In this document: one piece after another, positions 1 to 7,662 of the stretch
Numbering within the stretch: position 1 is the stretch's first letter
Layout of the letters: the number at the start of each line of letters is the position of its first letter
Assembly (NCBI GenBank): GCA_021770825.1
Contig: JAETQD010000012.1
Span: 1-64,000, forward strand
Direction of reading: 5' to 3'
DNA: 64,000 bases
DNA from: Clostridium sp.
GTDB lineage: Bacteria > Bacillota > Clostridia > Lachnospirales > Lachnospiraceae
Notes under the pieces: model-generated
Told to the model about the DNA's origin: nothing
The model's database searches: none
The model's input: only the letters and a program-made list of their open reading frames with translations
Program-made: the position numbers and the translations under genes

Positions 1-42
1 TTGCCAAGGCGAGGGTCGCGGGTTCGAATCCCGTCTCGTGCT
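1..42 (+). tRNA. tRNA-Gly (GCC), 3' part only
   Basis: The window opens inside the anticodon loop (TTGCCAA, anticodon GCC at 3-5). The T-arm is at 18-34, with stem GCGGG/CCCGT and loop TTCGAAT, followed by the 3' acceptor strand at 35-41 and a U discriminator at 42. CCA is not encoded. The D-arm and 5' acceptor strand lie outside the window. Confidence 0.93.
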
Positions 43-55
43 CTTTTTAATTGGT

Positions 56-92
56 GCGGAAGCCTTTGTTTATAAGGACTTCCGCTGTTTTT
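56..92 (+). terminator. Rho-independent terminator after tRNA-Gly
   Basis: A GCGGAAG (56-62) / CTTCCGC (79-85) stem is extended by CCTT/AAGG and followed by TGTTTTT. It sits 14 bases after the tRNA end. Confidence 0.8.
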
Positions 93-108
93 GTATGTCT
101 TCTGATTT

Positions 109-138
109 GAAGACAGTTGAAGACAGTTGTAGACAGGT
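109..138. repeat. Three tandem 10-bp repeats upstream of the S51 peptidase gene
   Basis: GAAGACAGTT (109-118), GAAGACAGTT (119-128) and GTAGACAGGT (129-138) follow each other without a gap. The first also pairs with GTCTTC at 97-102 to form a small hairpin. One-helical-turn spacing is typical of direct-repeat operators, but no regulator can be named. Confidence 0.5.
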
Positions 139-208
139 AGGCTTTTCCCAAAGGACAGAGGCGGATAAGACACCATGGGGAAATATTTAAAAACATAGGA
201 GGGATATG

Positions 209-952
209 ATGGAACAGACCGTATTTTTAACCAGCAGTCCTACGGGGCCTTTGGATGGAAGTCGGAAAGTAGATGGGCTGGATGGGAAAAATGGATTTGT
301 GGATAAGCTGAGAGCGGAATGGAAGCAGGACAGCAAATGCCTGATGATCGCGGCATCTCCGGAGAATTATGAGGGAAACGATGAAATGACCGGATTTTTT
401 GAAAATGCCGTGAAGCGGTCCGGATTGTCGGTTTCCGGTTTTGATCTGTGGGATGGAAGGACAATGGCAGTCACGAAAGATATGCTGGATTCCTATGATG
501 TGATATTTTTAGGGGGCGGCCATGTACCGACGCAGAACCGCTTTTTTGGACGGCTTGGCCTGCGGGAATTAATAAGGGATTTTAAGGGAATCATTATTGG
601 AATCAGCGCCGGGACCATGAACAGCGCGGATGTGGTTTATGCACAGCCAGAGCTTCCCGGGGAATCAGTGGATCCGGAGTATCACAGGTTTTTGACGGGG
701 CTTGGGCTGACAAAGACAATGATTTTGCCCCATTATCAGATGGTGAAGGATTTTGAGCTGGATGGAAAGCGCCTGTATGAGGATATTACCTTTGAAGACA
801 GCCATGGCAGACGGTTTCTGGTCCTGCCGGATGGAAGCTATCTGATGAAAAAAGATGGGCTTGAAACTGTCTGGGGAGAGGCCTATGAGGTGCGGGACGG
901 CCACATGGAGAAAATCGGAACGGATGGGGCCGGAATGAACTGGGAAGAGTAA
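209..952 (+). CDS. Peptidase S51 family protein (peptidase E / cyanophycinase-like)
   Basis: This 247-residue cytosolic protein has the fold markers of family S51: a Rossmann-like core with FLGGGHVP, then a nucleophile elbow GISAGT with Ser133, and LPHY further on. Family members (aspartyl dipeptidase PepE, cyanophycinase) hydrolyse peptide bonds next to Asp or cyanophycin dipeptides. Length is near PepE (about 230 residues) rather than secreted cyanophycinases, and there is no signal peptide. Two ATGs occur in frame (206, 209); AGGAGGG at 197-203 leaves 5 bases to 209 but only 2 to 206, so 209 is chosen. It stands alone between the tRNA terminator and the marR promoter. The family is clear; the exact substrate is not. 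Confidence 0.85.
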   Translation: MEQTVFLTSSPTGPLDGSRKVDGLDGKNGFVDKLRAEWKQDSKCLMIAASPENYEGNDEMTGFFENAVKRSGLSVSGFDLWDGRTMAVTKDMLDSYDVIFLGGGHVPTQNRFFGRLGLRELIRDFKGIIIGISAGTMNSADVVYAQPELPGESVDPEYHRFLTGLGLTKTMILPHYQMVKDFELDGKRLYEDITFEDSHGRRFLVLPDGSYLMKKDGLETVWGEAYEVRDGHMEKIGTDGAGMNWEE

Positions 953-973
953 GCAGTCTGAGACGAAAAGAAG

Positions 974-1001
974 TTGACAATTTTCAATATTTCATTATAA
1001 T
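974..1001 (+). promoter_or_regulatory. Sigma-A promoter of the marR-MATE operon
   Basis: TTGACA (974-979), 16-base spacer, TATAAT (996-1001): a near-consensus promoter 47 bases upstream of the marR start. Confidence 0.85.
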
Positions 1002-1004
1002 AAA

Positions 1005-1024
1005 ATACTTAGGAACCGAAATAT
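1005..1024. promoter_or_regulatory. Imperfect 20-bp palindrome over the marR transcription start (probable MarR operator)
   Basis: ATACTTAGGAACCGAAATAT matches its own reverse complement at ATA, TT, GG and their mirror positions. It begins 3 bases after the -10 box, where a MarR dimer would block transcription. Autoregulation is inferred from position and family habit. Confidence 0.55.
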
Positions 1025-1047
1025 ATGAATAAGGAGCGTTTGCACAT

Positions 1048-1467
1048 ATGGATGCAGGGAAATGGATAAACCGAATTTCCAACCGCCTGAGAAGGCGTTC
1101 TTATAAGACAGGGAAGGCCCTGGGACTGACAGAATCCCAGAGGCAGATTCTGTCATTTATTTTTGTGGAGGGCAGGGAACGGATTTTGTATCAGAAAGAC
1201 ATAGAGAAGGAATTTGACCTGCGTCCTTCAACAGCCACAGAGCTTTTAAAGGGATTGGAGGAGCGGGGAATGCTCCGCAGAGTCAGCAGTGAGAGTGATG
1301 GACGGTATAAGGAAATACGGATTTTGGAAACTGCCAGGGAGGCCCGCCAGGAGATTCTTGATGAGGTACAGAAAACGGAGGCAATATTGACTGCGGGGAT
1401 TTCCAAAGAGGATATGGAAGTGTTCTTCCGGGTTGCCGAAAAAATGATTAATAATCTTGGAGATTGA
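1048..1467 (+). CDS. MarR family transcriptional regulator
   Basis: This 139-residue winged-helix regulator has the family layout: an N-terminal dimerisation helix, LTESQRQILSFI opening the DNA-binding domain, a recognition helix around RPSTATELLKGLEERG, and a wing containing ESDGRYKEI near residues 84-92. MarR dimers bind palindromes and release when ligands bind. The MATE efflux gene starts 25 bases downstream in the same direction, so it most likely represses its own operon from the palindrome at 1005-1024. AAGGAG lies 11 bases before the ATG. The inducer is unknown. Confidence 0.93.
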   Translation: MDAGKWINRISNRLRRRSYKTGKALGLTESQRQILSFIFVEGRERILYQKDIEKEFDLRPSTATELLKGLEERGMLRRVSSESDGRYKEIRILETAREARQEILDEVQKTEAILTAGISKEDMEVFFRVAEKMINNLGD

Positions 1468-1492
1468 TTTTCTGATTGGGAAAGGAGACAGT

Positions 1493-2833
1493 ATGGCAGA
1501 AGAGAAAAAACAATTATCAGATGATTTTACAGAAGGAAGTATTCTTATAAAGCTGGTCAAATTTATGATTCCAGTGCTGGGGGCGCTGGTTTTGCAGGCT
1601 ATGTACGGTGCAGTGGATTTGCTGGTGGTGGGACAATTTGGTACGGATGCAGGAATTTCCGCGGTGTCGACGGGAAGCAGCATCATCAATCTTGTGACCT
1701 TTGTAATCAGCTCCCTGACCATGGGCGTAACGGTTCTGATCAGCCGTTACTTAGGAGAAAAACGCATGGACAGGATTGGAAAGATCATAGGCGGAGCCAT
1801 CTGCTTTTTTGCCGTATTCTCAGCGGCGGCGATGGTTCTGCTGCTGGCGGCGGCTCCGGTCTTTGCTTCCTGGCTCAATGCGCCGAAGGAGGCCTTTGAT
1901 CTGACCAACCAGTACGTGAGAATCTGCGGAGCAGGCATCGTGTTTGTTGTGGCGTACAATGTCATCAGCGGTGTTTTCAGAGGTCTGGGAAATTCAAGGC
2001 TGCCCCTGATTTTTGTATGCATTGCCTGCTTTGTGAATATTGTGGGAGACTTGCTGTTTGTGGCTGTTTTCCAAATGAATGTGGCAGGTGCGGCTCTGGC
2101 AACCATTCTGGCCCAGGCAGTCAGTGTGGTTTTATCCCTGGTCATCATAAAACATCAAAAGCTGCCTTTTACCATGAAGCGTTCCGATATCTGCTTTAAT
2201 AAAGAAGTCAGGCTGTTTTTAAAGCTGGGATTTCCTCTGGCTCTGCAGGAAATGCTGACGAATATTTCCTTCTTAATTTTATGTGCCATTGTGAATCATA
2301 TTGGCTTAGAGGCGTCCTCCGGCTACGGCATCGCACAGAAGATTATTTCTTTCATTATGCTGATTCCGTCCTCGTTAATGCAGTCCATGTCGGCTTTTGT
2401 GGCCCAGAATGTGGGCGCCGGAAAGGAAGGAAGAGCGAGAAAAGCCATGTACACAGGAATGGGACTTGGCATGGCAGTGGGTGTTTTTATTTTCTGCATC
2501 GCATTTTTCCGGGGAGATCTTCCATCGGCGCTGTTTACTGCCAATGAGGCATATATCATGCGGTCTGCGGAATATTTAAAAGGTTTTGCAGCGGAGGCGA
2601 TTTTAACCTGTGTGGTATTCAGCTATATTGGATACTTCAACGGCCATGGGCTTTCGTTCCCGGTAATGCTTCAGGGAATTTCTGCCTCATTTCTGATTCG
2701 CGTTCCGTTATCCTATCTGTTCAGTTTAAAGGAAGGCGCAAATCTCTTTGATATCGGTCTGGCGGTTCCGGCGGCATCGGTTTATGGAATTTTATTTTTC
2801 ACCGTATGTTATGTCTGGTATCGGAGAAGATAG
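1493..2833 (+). CDS. MATE family efflux transporter
   Basis: This 446-residue polytopic membrane protein (about 12 helices) has MATE features: an N-terminal VKFMIPVLGALVLQAMY helix, VDLLVVGQFG after the first helix, and a second similar half starting with FLKLGFPLALQEML. It probably exports drugs or metabolites with Na+ or H+ exchange. An upstream in-frame start at 1457 overlaps marR, but AAAGGAG at 1481-1487 sits 5 bases before the ATG at 1493, so 1493 is chosen. It is co-transcribed with the marR gene before it. Substrates cannot be read from sequence. Confidence 0.92.
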   Translation: MAEEKKQLSDDFTEGSILIKLVKFMIPVLGALVLQAMYGAVDLLVVGQFGTDAGISAVSTGSSIINLVTFVISSLTMGVTVLISRYLGEKRMDRIGKIIGGAICFFAVFSAAAMVLLLAAAPVFASWLNAPKEAFDLTNQYVRICGAGIVFVVAYNVISGVFRGLGNSRLPLIFVCIACFVNIVGDLLFVAVFQMNVAGAALATILAQAVSVVLSLVIIKHQKLPFTMKRSDICFNKEVRLFLKLGFPLALQEMLTNISFLILCAIVNHIGLEASSGYGIAQKIISFIMLIPSSLMQSMSAFVAQNVGAGKEGRARKAMYTGMGLGMAVGVFIFCIAFFRGDLPSALFTANEAYIMRSAEYLKGFAAEAILTCVVFSYIGYFNGHGLSFPVMLQGISASFLIRVPLSYLFSLKEGANLFDIGLAVPAASVYGILFFTVCYVWYRRR

Positions 2834-2878
2834 ATCTGCATAATTTTTGCTGCTGCGGCGCATACTGATGGAAAAACA

Positions 2879-2907
2879 TGCGGCCGCCGTCCTGGGGCGA
2901 TGCCGCA
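2879..2907 (+). other. GC-rich hairpin downstream of the MATE gene
   Basis: TGCGGC-CGCC (2879-2888) pairs with GGCG-AT-GCCGCA (2896-2907) around a 7-base loop. No U-run follows, so it is not a standard terminator. It may stabilise or attenuate the marR-MATE transcript. Confidence 0.4.
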
Positions 2908-2928
2908 GGAAAAGTGAGGTAGCAGGGC

Positions 2929-3357
2929 ATGGAAGATCATACCATTCGACTCTTAAAGGAATGTGACTCCGGATGCAAAATGGCTGTGAGCAGCATGGAG
3001 CAGGTTCTGGAGTATGTTTCTGACGAGAAATTAAAAAAAACCATCGAAGAGTATGAGGAAAAGCATCAGGATATGGAGTACGAGGCTTATAAACAGCTTG
3101 TGGACTTAAATCAGACCGGAAAAGAACCGGAAAAGCTGGCCTCTGCTTTTTCCTGGCTTTCCACGGAATTTAAGATGATGAAGGGCGATGATAAGCAGGC
3201 GGCCAGAATCATGATGGATGGCTGCAACATGGGAATTCAGTCCATCTGCGGCTTTAAAAACCAGTATATCGGCGCATCCAAAGACAGCATGGCCCTGGCA
3301 GACCGCCTGGTGAGAACAGAAGAGGCTTTCAGGGACGAGATGAAAGCTTTTGTGTAA
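2929..3357 (+). CDS. Ferritin-like four-helix protein (DUF2383-like), hypothetical
   Basis: This 142-residue soluble, almost all-helical protein has two long amphipathic helices at residues 1-65 (VSSMEQVLEYV, KKTIEEYEEKHQDMEYEAY) and two more at 70-142. This is a ferritin-like bundle resembling DUF2383/DUF892 proteins of Clostridia. The acidic/His positions (EEKHQDMEYE) could bind metal, but the full di-iron pattern is not clear. It starts 95 bases after the MATE gene with GTGAGG nearby. The last 29 bases overlap the 3' end of the convergent TfoX gene. Function unknown; a metal or oxidative-stress role is only a guess from the fold. Confidence 0.7.
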   Translation: MEDHTIRLLKECDSGCKMAVSSMEQVLEYVSDEKLKKTIEEYEEKHQDMEYEAYKQLVDLNQTGKEPEKLASAFSWLSTEFKMMKGDDKQAARIMMDGCNMGIQSICGFKNQYIGASKDSMALADRLVRTEEAFRDEMKAFV

Positions 3358-3646
3358 GGTTTTCACAGGTTTTTATGACAAATTCGGACAGAAGCCTGCC
3401 ATCATCCAGCTCCTCCATGAGAAAATACGGTTTGGCTCCTTCGTAGGGAGGAGCCAAACGATGGGCTGGAGGAAGATCTTTACAGGCTTCGGTGACTTTG
3501 ATATAAAGCTGGCTGTCGCAGATGACAGCAAAAAACAGTCCATCACAGTAGAGACCGTAGTCCCCGAACATTTTCCGGTATGTGATGATGCCTGCCCCGG
3601 CCATCTGGTCGGCGGCGTACTCAACAAACTCCAGCTTGGAAGCCAT
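3329..3646 (-). CDS. TfoX N-terminal domain protein
   Basis: This 105-residue protein consists of a single TfoX N-terminal domain. Family features are the KMFGDYGLYCDG segment (about residues 25-36), then FFAVICDSQLYIKV and a PYF motif. In gamma-proteobacteria TfoX/Sxy controls competence, but stand-alone N-terminal domains are common in Firmicutes and have no proven role. The ATG at 3646 has AAGGAG upstream on the minus strand. It is last in a leftward run with the effector-binding protein (14-base gap) and the WYL regulator. The 3' end overlaps the convergent upstream gene by 29 bases. Confidence 0.85.
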   Translation of the reverse strand: MASKLEFVEYAADQMAGAGIITYRKMFGDYGLYCDGLFFAVICDSQLYIKVTEACKDLPPAHRLAPPYEGAKPYFLMEELDDGRLLSEFVIKTCENLTQKLSSRP

Positions 3647-3660
3647 GGTGTTCTCCTTTC

Positions 3661-4107
3661 TTAGCGTAAGCCGATATAAATATGGACTTCTGCCTGGTCT
3701 CCCTGGATTGCCTGGTAGTCCTCAAAGTCACAGACAAAGGAACGGGGCAGGTCCATGGACCATAAGCGCTGCCAGAATTCTGCCACTGCATGCTGTACAT
3801 GGCCTTTCACGATGAATTTGGCATAGGTTCCGGCAGGAATATGGAAAAGCTTCATGGAATCAGGGATGGATGCGAGAACTTCAGAAGTCGGTTCGGAAAG
3901 CTCAACTCCCACGGCAGCCGTGTAGTCGGAGGTTTCATCTCCTGCATATTCGGTGTAGAGCCCCAGAATGTTTCCATGAAGGCCAGTCCCAAAAAATTGT
4001 TTCCAGAGCCCTCTGATGACGGTTCCCATATCGGGAGCCAGGTTATTGGTACGTGCACAGACCGCAGCAGCGGTCTTTTCTTTTAATGTGACGAGTTCGT
4101 ATTTCAT
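3661..4107 (-). CDS. GyrI-like / AraC effector-binding domain protein
   Basis: This 148-residue protein shows the GyrI-like small-molecule-binding fold: an N-terminal strand KYELVTLKEKTAAAVCARTNN, a central GLYTEYAGD...YTAAVGVE segment and a C-terminal EVHIYIGLR strand. Such domains either sense ligands for AraC-type regulators or act alone as hydrolases or sequestering proteins. Here there is no DNA-binding part. An earlier in-frame ATG at 4146 exists, but CAGGAGGC before 4107 decides the start. It is flanked by the WYL regulator upstream (51-base gap) and TfoX downstream. The WYL regulator may pass signals through it; that is inference. Confidence 0.82.
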   Translation of the reverse strand: MKYELVTLKEKTAAAVCARTNNLAPDMGTVIRGLWKQFFGTGLHGNILGLYTEYAGDETSDYTAAVGVELSEPTSEVLASIPDSMKLFHIPAGTYAKFIVKGHVQHAVAEFWQRLWSMDLPRSFVCDFEDYQAIQGDQAEVHIYIGLR

Positions 4108-4158
4108 AGTTGCCTCCTGAATGATATTGAATCCAGGATAGCACAAAAAACCGGACAG

Positions 4159-5067
4159 CTATATGTCATGTTTTTCTGCCATTTTGTGGAGGAGAAGGGA
4201 AAATTCCTCCCGCAGAGAAACCGGGGTCAGCATCTCTGCCTGGCCCCTGAAGCTCAAAAGCCATGAAAACAGGTTCTCTTTATCAAAAAATTCAAAGGAG
4301 AATAAAAAACTGCCATCGGGGGCTTCCGTAAAGCTGTCCGGACCGTAATCGTCCATGAGGCGCCATTTGGCTTTTGGGGAAAAACGGGCGGTCACGGGAA
4401 TCCGTTCATTGGAGGAAAAATTGGTCTCCATGGAGAAATGCGGTGTTTCACGGGGAAGAAAGGAGACACCGGTGCGGGAAAGGTTCTGCATCCGGTTTAA
4501 TTTAAAGAGCCTGAAATCCTCTCTGGCCATGCAGTATCCCCATACATACCAGGAAGACCATTGGAACACCAGAAGATAAGGTTCCATGGTCCGGTCGCTT
4601 TCTCCGGAGGGAGAGCAATAATGGAATTGTATGGTTTCGTGGTTTTCGATGGCTTTCTGGATAAGCTCTACCTTGGGCGCCAGGGTATGGCGGTACCAGG
4701 AGCCGAGATTTATGATGATGTGGCTGTTATCCTCTAAAATTTCCGGATTTTTCAGATGAATCTTATCCATTAAAGTCCGGTAACGGTTGGTCTGGCTCAC
4801 GCTGTCGAGACTTTTTAAGCCTGTGAGAATGGCCTGCATATCTGCCGAGGTGAGGAGTGTCCGGTCTATGGAGCAGCCGTCCATGATGGAAATGCCGCCT
4901 CCGCGTCCCTGGGCGGTTACCAGAGGAATTCCGGCTTTACAGAGAGCTTCAATATCCCGGCTGATGGTACGCCGGGATACTTCAAATTTTTCTGCCAGGA
5001 AAGGAGCTGTGACAGTTCCCTTTTGAAGAAGAATGGACAGGATGCCGATGAGGCGGTCAATTTTCAT
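4159..5067 (-). CDS. HTH and WYL domain transcriptional regulator (YafY type)
   Basis: This 302-residue regulator starts with an HTH_11 winged helix (KIDRLIGILSILLQKG, then SRRTISRDIEALCKAGIPL). The WYL-type ligand domain covers about residues 130-220; YVWGYCMAREDFRLFKLNRM is the typical core, with YVWG replacing WYL. A C-terminal extension follows. These proteins sense nucleotides or other small ligands. The upstream in-frame ATG at 5088 lacks a ribosome site; GGGGAG about 8 bases before 5067 supports this start. It heads a leftward operon with the effector-binding and TfoX genes. Its targets are probably its own operon. Confidence 0.88.
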   Translation of the reverse strand: MKIDRLIGILSILLQKGTVTAPFLAEKFEVSRRTISRDIEALCKAGIPLVTAQGRGGGISIMDGCSIDRTLLTSADMQAILTGLKSLDSVSQTNRYRTLMDKIHLKNPEILEDNSHIIINLGSWYRHTLAPKVELIQKAIENHETIQFHYCSPSGESDRTMEPYLLVFQWSSWYVWGYCMAREDFRLFKLNRMQNLSRTGVSFLPRETPHFSMETNFSSNERIPVTARFSPKAKWRLMDDYGPDSFTEAPDGSFLFSFEFFDKENLFSWLLSFRGQAEMLTPVSLREEFSLLLHKMAEKHDI

Positions 5068-5097
5068 AGATACTCTCCCCGAAGCCATGAGAATGGA

Positions 5098-6306
5098 TTA
5101 TTTTTCGTCGCACACCTGGAAAATGAAGAATTTTAAATAGGAAGATTCTTCATTTCCCCAGAGGATGGGATGATCGGCGGCCTGGGTGCGGTATTCCACC
5201 TGGCGGAGACGTTTGTGGACGTTTCCGGCAGCCTCACGGATGGTTTTGGCAAACAGGTCGGGCGTCATGAAGTGGGAGCAGGAGCAGGTGGCCAGGTAGC
5301 CGCCGTCTTTTACCAGCTTCATGCCTCGCAGATTGATTTCACGGTAGCCCTTGACAGCGTTTTTCACGGAATTTCTGGATTTTGTGAAGGCAGGCGGGTC
5401 CAGGATGACCACATCGAATTTTTCGCCTTTTTTCTCCAGCTCCGGAAGCAGGTCAAAGACGTCGGCGGCGATGAATTTTACCCGGTCGGAGAGACCGTTT
5501 AAAGCGGCATTTTCTGTGGCCTGGGCCACACCCAGCTCAGAGGCATCCACACCGAGAACTTCACTGGCTCCGGCAATTCCGGCATTTAAAGCGAAGGAGC
5601 CCGTGTGGGTAAAGCAGTCCAGCACCCGCTTTCCGCGGCAGAGGCGCTGGATGGCGAGGCGGTTGTATTTCTGGTCCAGGAAAAATCCGGTTTTCTGGCC
5701 GTCCTGTACGTCCACCATGTATTTGACGCCGTTTTCCACAATTTCCACTTTGGTATCAAAGGGCTCTCCGATGAAGCCCTTGAAGCGTTCCATCCCTTCC
5801 TGGAGACGGACCTTGGCATCACTTCTTTCATAGATGCCGCGGATGGTGATGTGATCTTCAGCCAATACCTGTTTGAGCTTTTCAAGAATCACCGGTTTCC
5901 ACTTATCAATTCCCAATGCCAGGGATTCCACCACCAGCACATCGGAAAACTTGTCAATGACAATTCCCGGCAGGAAATCGGCTTCCCCGAAAATCAGGCG
6001 GCAGCTTCCCGTATCCACGGTTGCCTTCCGGTATTCCCAGGCATTCCGCACCCGCATTTCGATAAAGGCTTCGTCCACAACTGCGTCTTTCTTTCTGGAC
6101 ATCATGCGGATGGTAATTTTGGAGCGGGTATTGATGAAGCCGCTTCCCAGAGGATAGCCGTCAAAATCAAACACCTGTACCATGTCACCGTTTGCGAAGT
6201 CTCCTTCAATCCTGTCAATTTCATTGTCGTAAATCCAGAGGCCTCCGGCTTTTAAGGCACGGGCCTCTCCCTTTTTTATGTAAACCTTTGCAAGCACTGT
6301 ATCCAT
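5098..6306 (-). CDS. Class I SAM-dependent rRNA methyltransferase (RlmI-like, PUA + MTase)
   Basis: This 402-residue protein has an N-terminal PUA domain (VYIKKGEARALKAGGLWIYDNEI), a middle domain with the SDAKVRLQEGME segment, and a Rossmann methyltransferase. The methyltransferase motif I is VLDCFTHTGSFAL, and the catalytic motif VILDPPAFTKSR resembles RlmI, with TCSCSHFM near the end supplying the m5C-type cysteine. RlmI methylates C1962 of 23S rRNA, and the same reaction is likely here. The open frame extends far upstream, but the PUA domain begins at ATG 6306, preceded by AAAGGA and a promoter at 6347-6375. It is divergent from the ung operon. Confidence 0.9.
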   Translation of the reverse strand: MDTVLAKVYIKKGEARALKAGGLWIYDNEIDRIEGDFANGDMVQVFDFDGYPLGSGFINTRSKITIRMMSRKKDAVVDEAFIEMRVRNAWEYRKATVDTGSCRLIFGEADFLPGIVIDKFSDVLVVESLALGIDKWKPVILEKLKQVLAEDHITIRGIYERSDAKVRLQEGMERFKGFIGEPFDTKVEIVENGVKYMVDVQDGQKTGFFLDQKYNRLAIQRLCRGKRVLDCFTHTGSFALNAGIAGASEVLGVDASELGVAQATENAALNGLSDRVKFIAADVFDLLPELEKKGEKFDVVILDPPAFTKSRNSVKNAVKGYREINLRGMKLVKDGGYLATCSCSHFMTPDLFAKTIREAAGNVHKRLRQVEYRTQAADHPILWGNEESSYLKFFIFQVCDEK

Positions 6307-6346
6307 TGAAAATCCTTTCTGCCCGCAGGCAACTGATGATACAGCC

Positions 6347-6375
6347 AGTATATCGGAAAAAAGGATAAATTGCAA
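6347..6375 (-). promoter_or_regulatory. Promoter of the rRNA methyltransferase gene
   Basis: On the minus strand: TTGCAA (6375-6370), 17-base spacer, TATACT (6352-6347), 41 bases upstream of the start at 6306. Confidence 0.78.
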
Positions 6376-6390
6376 GGGCTCCCGCTTTTG

Positions 6391-6419
6391 TTGAATCTGG
6401 GCGTATTTTGTGTTATACT
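6391..6419 (+). promoter_or_regulatory. Promoter of the 6463-ung-uppP operon
   Basis: TTGAAT (6391-6396), 17-base spacer, TATACT (6414-6419). It is back-to-back with the leftward methyltransferase promoter. Confidence 0.8.
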
Positions 6420-6462
6420 GAATGGGACTGGGCGACAGGAAGACATCGTATAGGAGAAGATC

Positions 6463-6969
6463 ATGGAAGTGAGCGAAATCAGGCAGGAGCTGAAGGAAAA
6501 ACTGGCCGATGCCGAAAAGGTTCTGATCGGAATTGGAACGGAATGGAAGGACGACGGAGAGGAACGGGACAAAGCCCTGGAGAAGGCGGCCTCTTTCCTT
6601 TTGCAGGCGGTGGATGGAAAAGACTGCTTTGTGATTACCACACTGGAGGCCGATGCACTTTTGAAACGCGGATTTGAAAAAACGCATATGGTAGCCCCCC
6701 TTGACGTATCATTAACAGAGGAAGAGTGGGACGGCTATATGAAGTGGCTGGCCGGGACCTTGAACAGAAAGACAGTTCTTCTGGAGCTTGGGGAGAATTT
6801 TCTGCATCCCACAATCATCCGGTGGCCCTTTGAGAAGACGGCCCTCATTAACAAAAAGGCCCATTTGTACCGGGTCCATAAAAAGTTTTACCAGATTACG
6901 GATGAGCTGAAAGAAAAAGCCACTGCCGTACAGGAAGATTCTGTACTGTTTATGGCAGAGTGGGAGTGA
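6463..6969 (+). CDS. Hypothetical protein, weak resemblance to the core of SIR2-type proteins
   Basis: This 168-residue soluble protein has an N-terminal helix, VLIGIGTEW (about 21-29), CFVITTLEADALLKRGF (55-71) and a C-terminal LLELGENFLHPTIIRWPFEK followed by LYRVH. This order (glycine strand, then an EL-GE/F-P-IIR-PFE strand-helix) recalls the C-terminal NAD-binding half of bacterial SIR2-like proteins. However, the sirtuin GAGxS motif, catalytic His and zinc cysteines are absent and the protein is much shorter. AGGAG precedes the ATG. The ung gene starts 11 bases after its stop. I regard it as unknown, possibly a non-catalytic sirtuin relative. Confidence 0.6.
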   Translation: MEVSEIRQELKEKLADAEKVLIGIGTEWKDDGEERDKALEKAASFLLQAVDGKDCFVITTLEADALLKRGFEKTHMVAPLDVSLTEEEWDGYMKWLAGTLNRKTVLLELGENFLHPTIIRWPFEKTALINKKAHLYRVHKKFYQITDELKEKATAVQEDSVLFMAEWE

Positions 6970-6980
6970 GGAGGAGAAAC

Positions 6981-7661
6981 ATGGCAGCAATTAGCAATGA
7001 CTGGCTAGAGCCCATGAGCGGCGAATTTAAAAAACCGTACTATAAAAAGCTATATGAAACCATAAAAGAAGAATACAGCACCAGGGAAGTTTATCCGGCA
7101 CCCGATGATATTTTCAATGCATTTGCTTTTACCCCTCTTTCCAAGGTGAAGGTGGTAATTCTGGGGCAGGATCCCTATCATGAGCCGGGGCAGGCCCATG
7201 GCCTCTGCTTTTCCGTAAAGCCGGACGTGCAGATTCCGCCGTCTCTGGTCAATATTTACCAGGAGCTCCATGAGGACTGCGGCTGTTACATTCCCAATAA
7301 CGGCTACCTGAAAAAGTGGGCCGATCAGGGTGTTATGCTTTTGAATACGGTGCTGACGGTGCGGGCCCACGCAGCCAATTCCCACAGGAACATCGGGTGG
7401 GAGGAGTTTACCAACGCGGCAATCCGGGTTTTGAATGAACAGGACAGGCCGATGGTGTTTATTCTCTGGGGAAAACCGGCCCAGACGAAAAAGGCGATGT
7501 TAAACAATCCCAAGCATCTGATTTTAGAGGCACCCCATCCAAGTCCTCTGTCGGCGTACCGCGGCTTTTTCGGAAGCCGTCCATTCAGCAAGACCAATAA
7601 ATATCTGACTGCCAACGGACTGGAAGCCATTGACTGGCAGATCGAAAATATAGGAGAATAG
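6981..7661 (+). CDS. ung: Uracil-DNA glycosylase, family 1
   Basis: This 226-residue enzyme removes uracil from DNA at the first step of base excision repair. All family-1 motifs are present: GQDPYH with catalytic Asp64, the uracil-binding segment GLCFSV, MLLNTVLTVR, the FILWG strand, and the DNA-intercalation loop HPSPLSA with His186. Length matches the family (220-230). GAGGAGG sits just before ATG 6981, so an earlier in-frame start that overlaps the upstream gene is rejected. It is second in an operon of three, and uppP starts 1 base after its stop. Confidence 0.97.
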   Translation: MAAISNDWLEPMSGEFKKPYYKKLYETIKEEYSTREVYPAPDDIFNAFAFTPLSKVKVVILGQDPYHEPGQAHGLCFSVKPDVQIPPSLVNIYQELHEDCGCYIPNNGYLKKWADQGVMLLNTVLTVRAHAANSHRNIGWEEFTNAAIRVLNEQDRPMVFILWGKPAQTKKAMLNNPKHLILEAPHPSPLSAYRGFFGSRPFSKTNKYLTANGLEAIDWQIENIGE

Positions 7662-7662
7662 T

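Noticed and set aside
2879-2907. Rho-independent terminator after the MATE gene
   Set aside because: Good hairpin but followed by GGAAAAGTGAGG, no U-run. Listed only as a hairpin.
3430-3459. 11-bp perfect inverted repeat as a terminator for the gene ending at 3357
   Set aside because: It lies inside the TfoX coding region with no U-run after it. It could be chance within codons.
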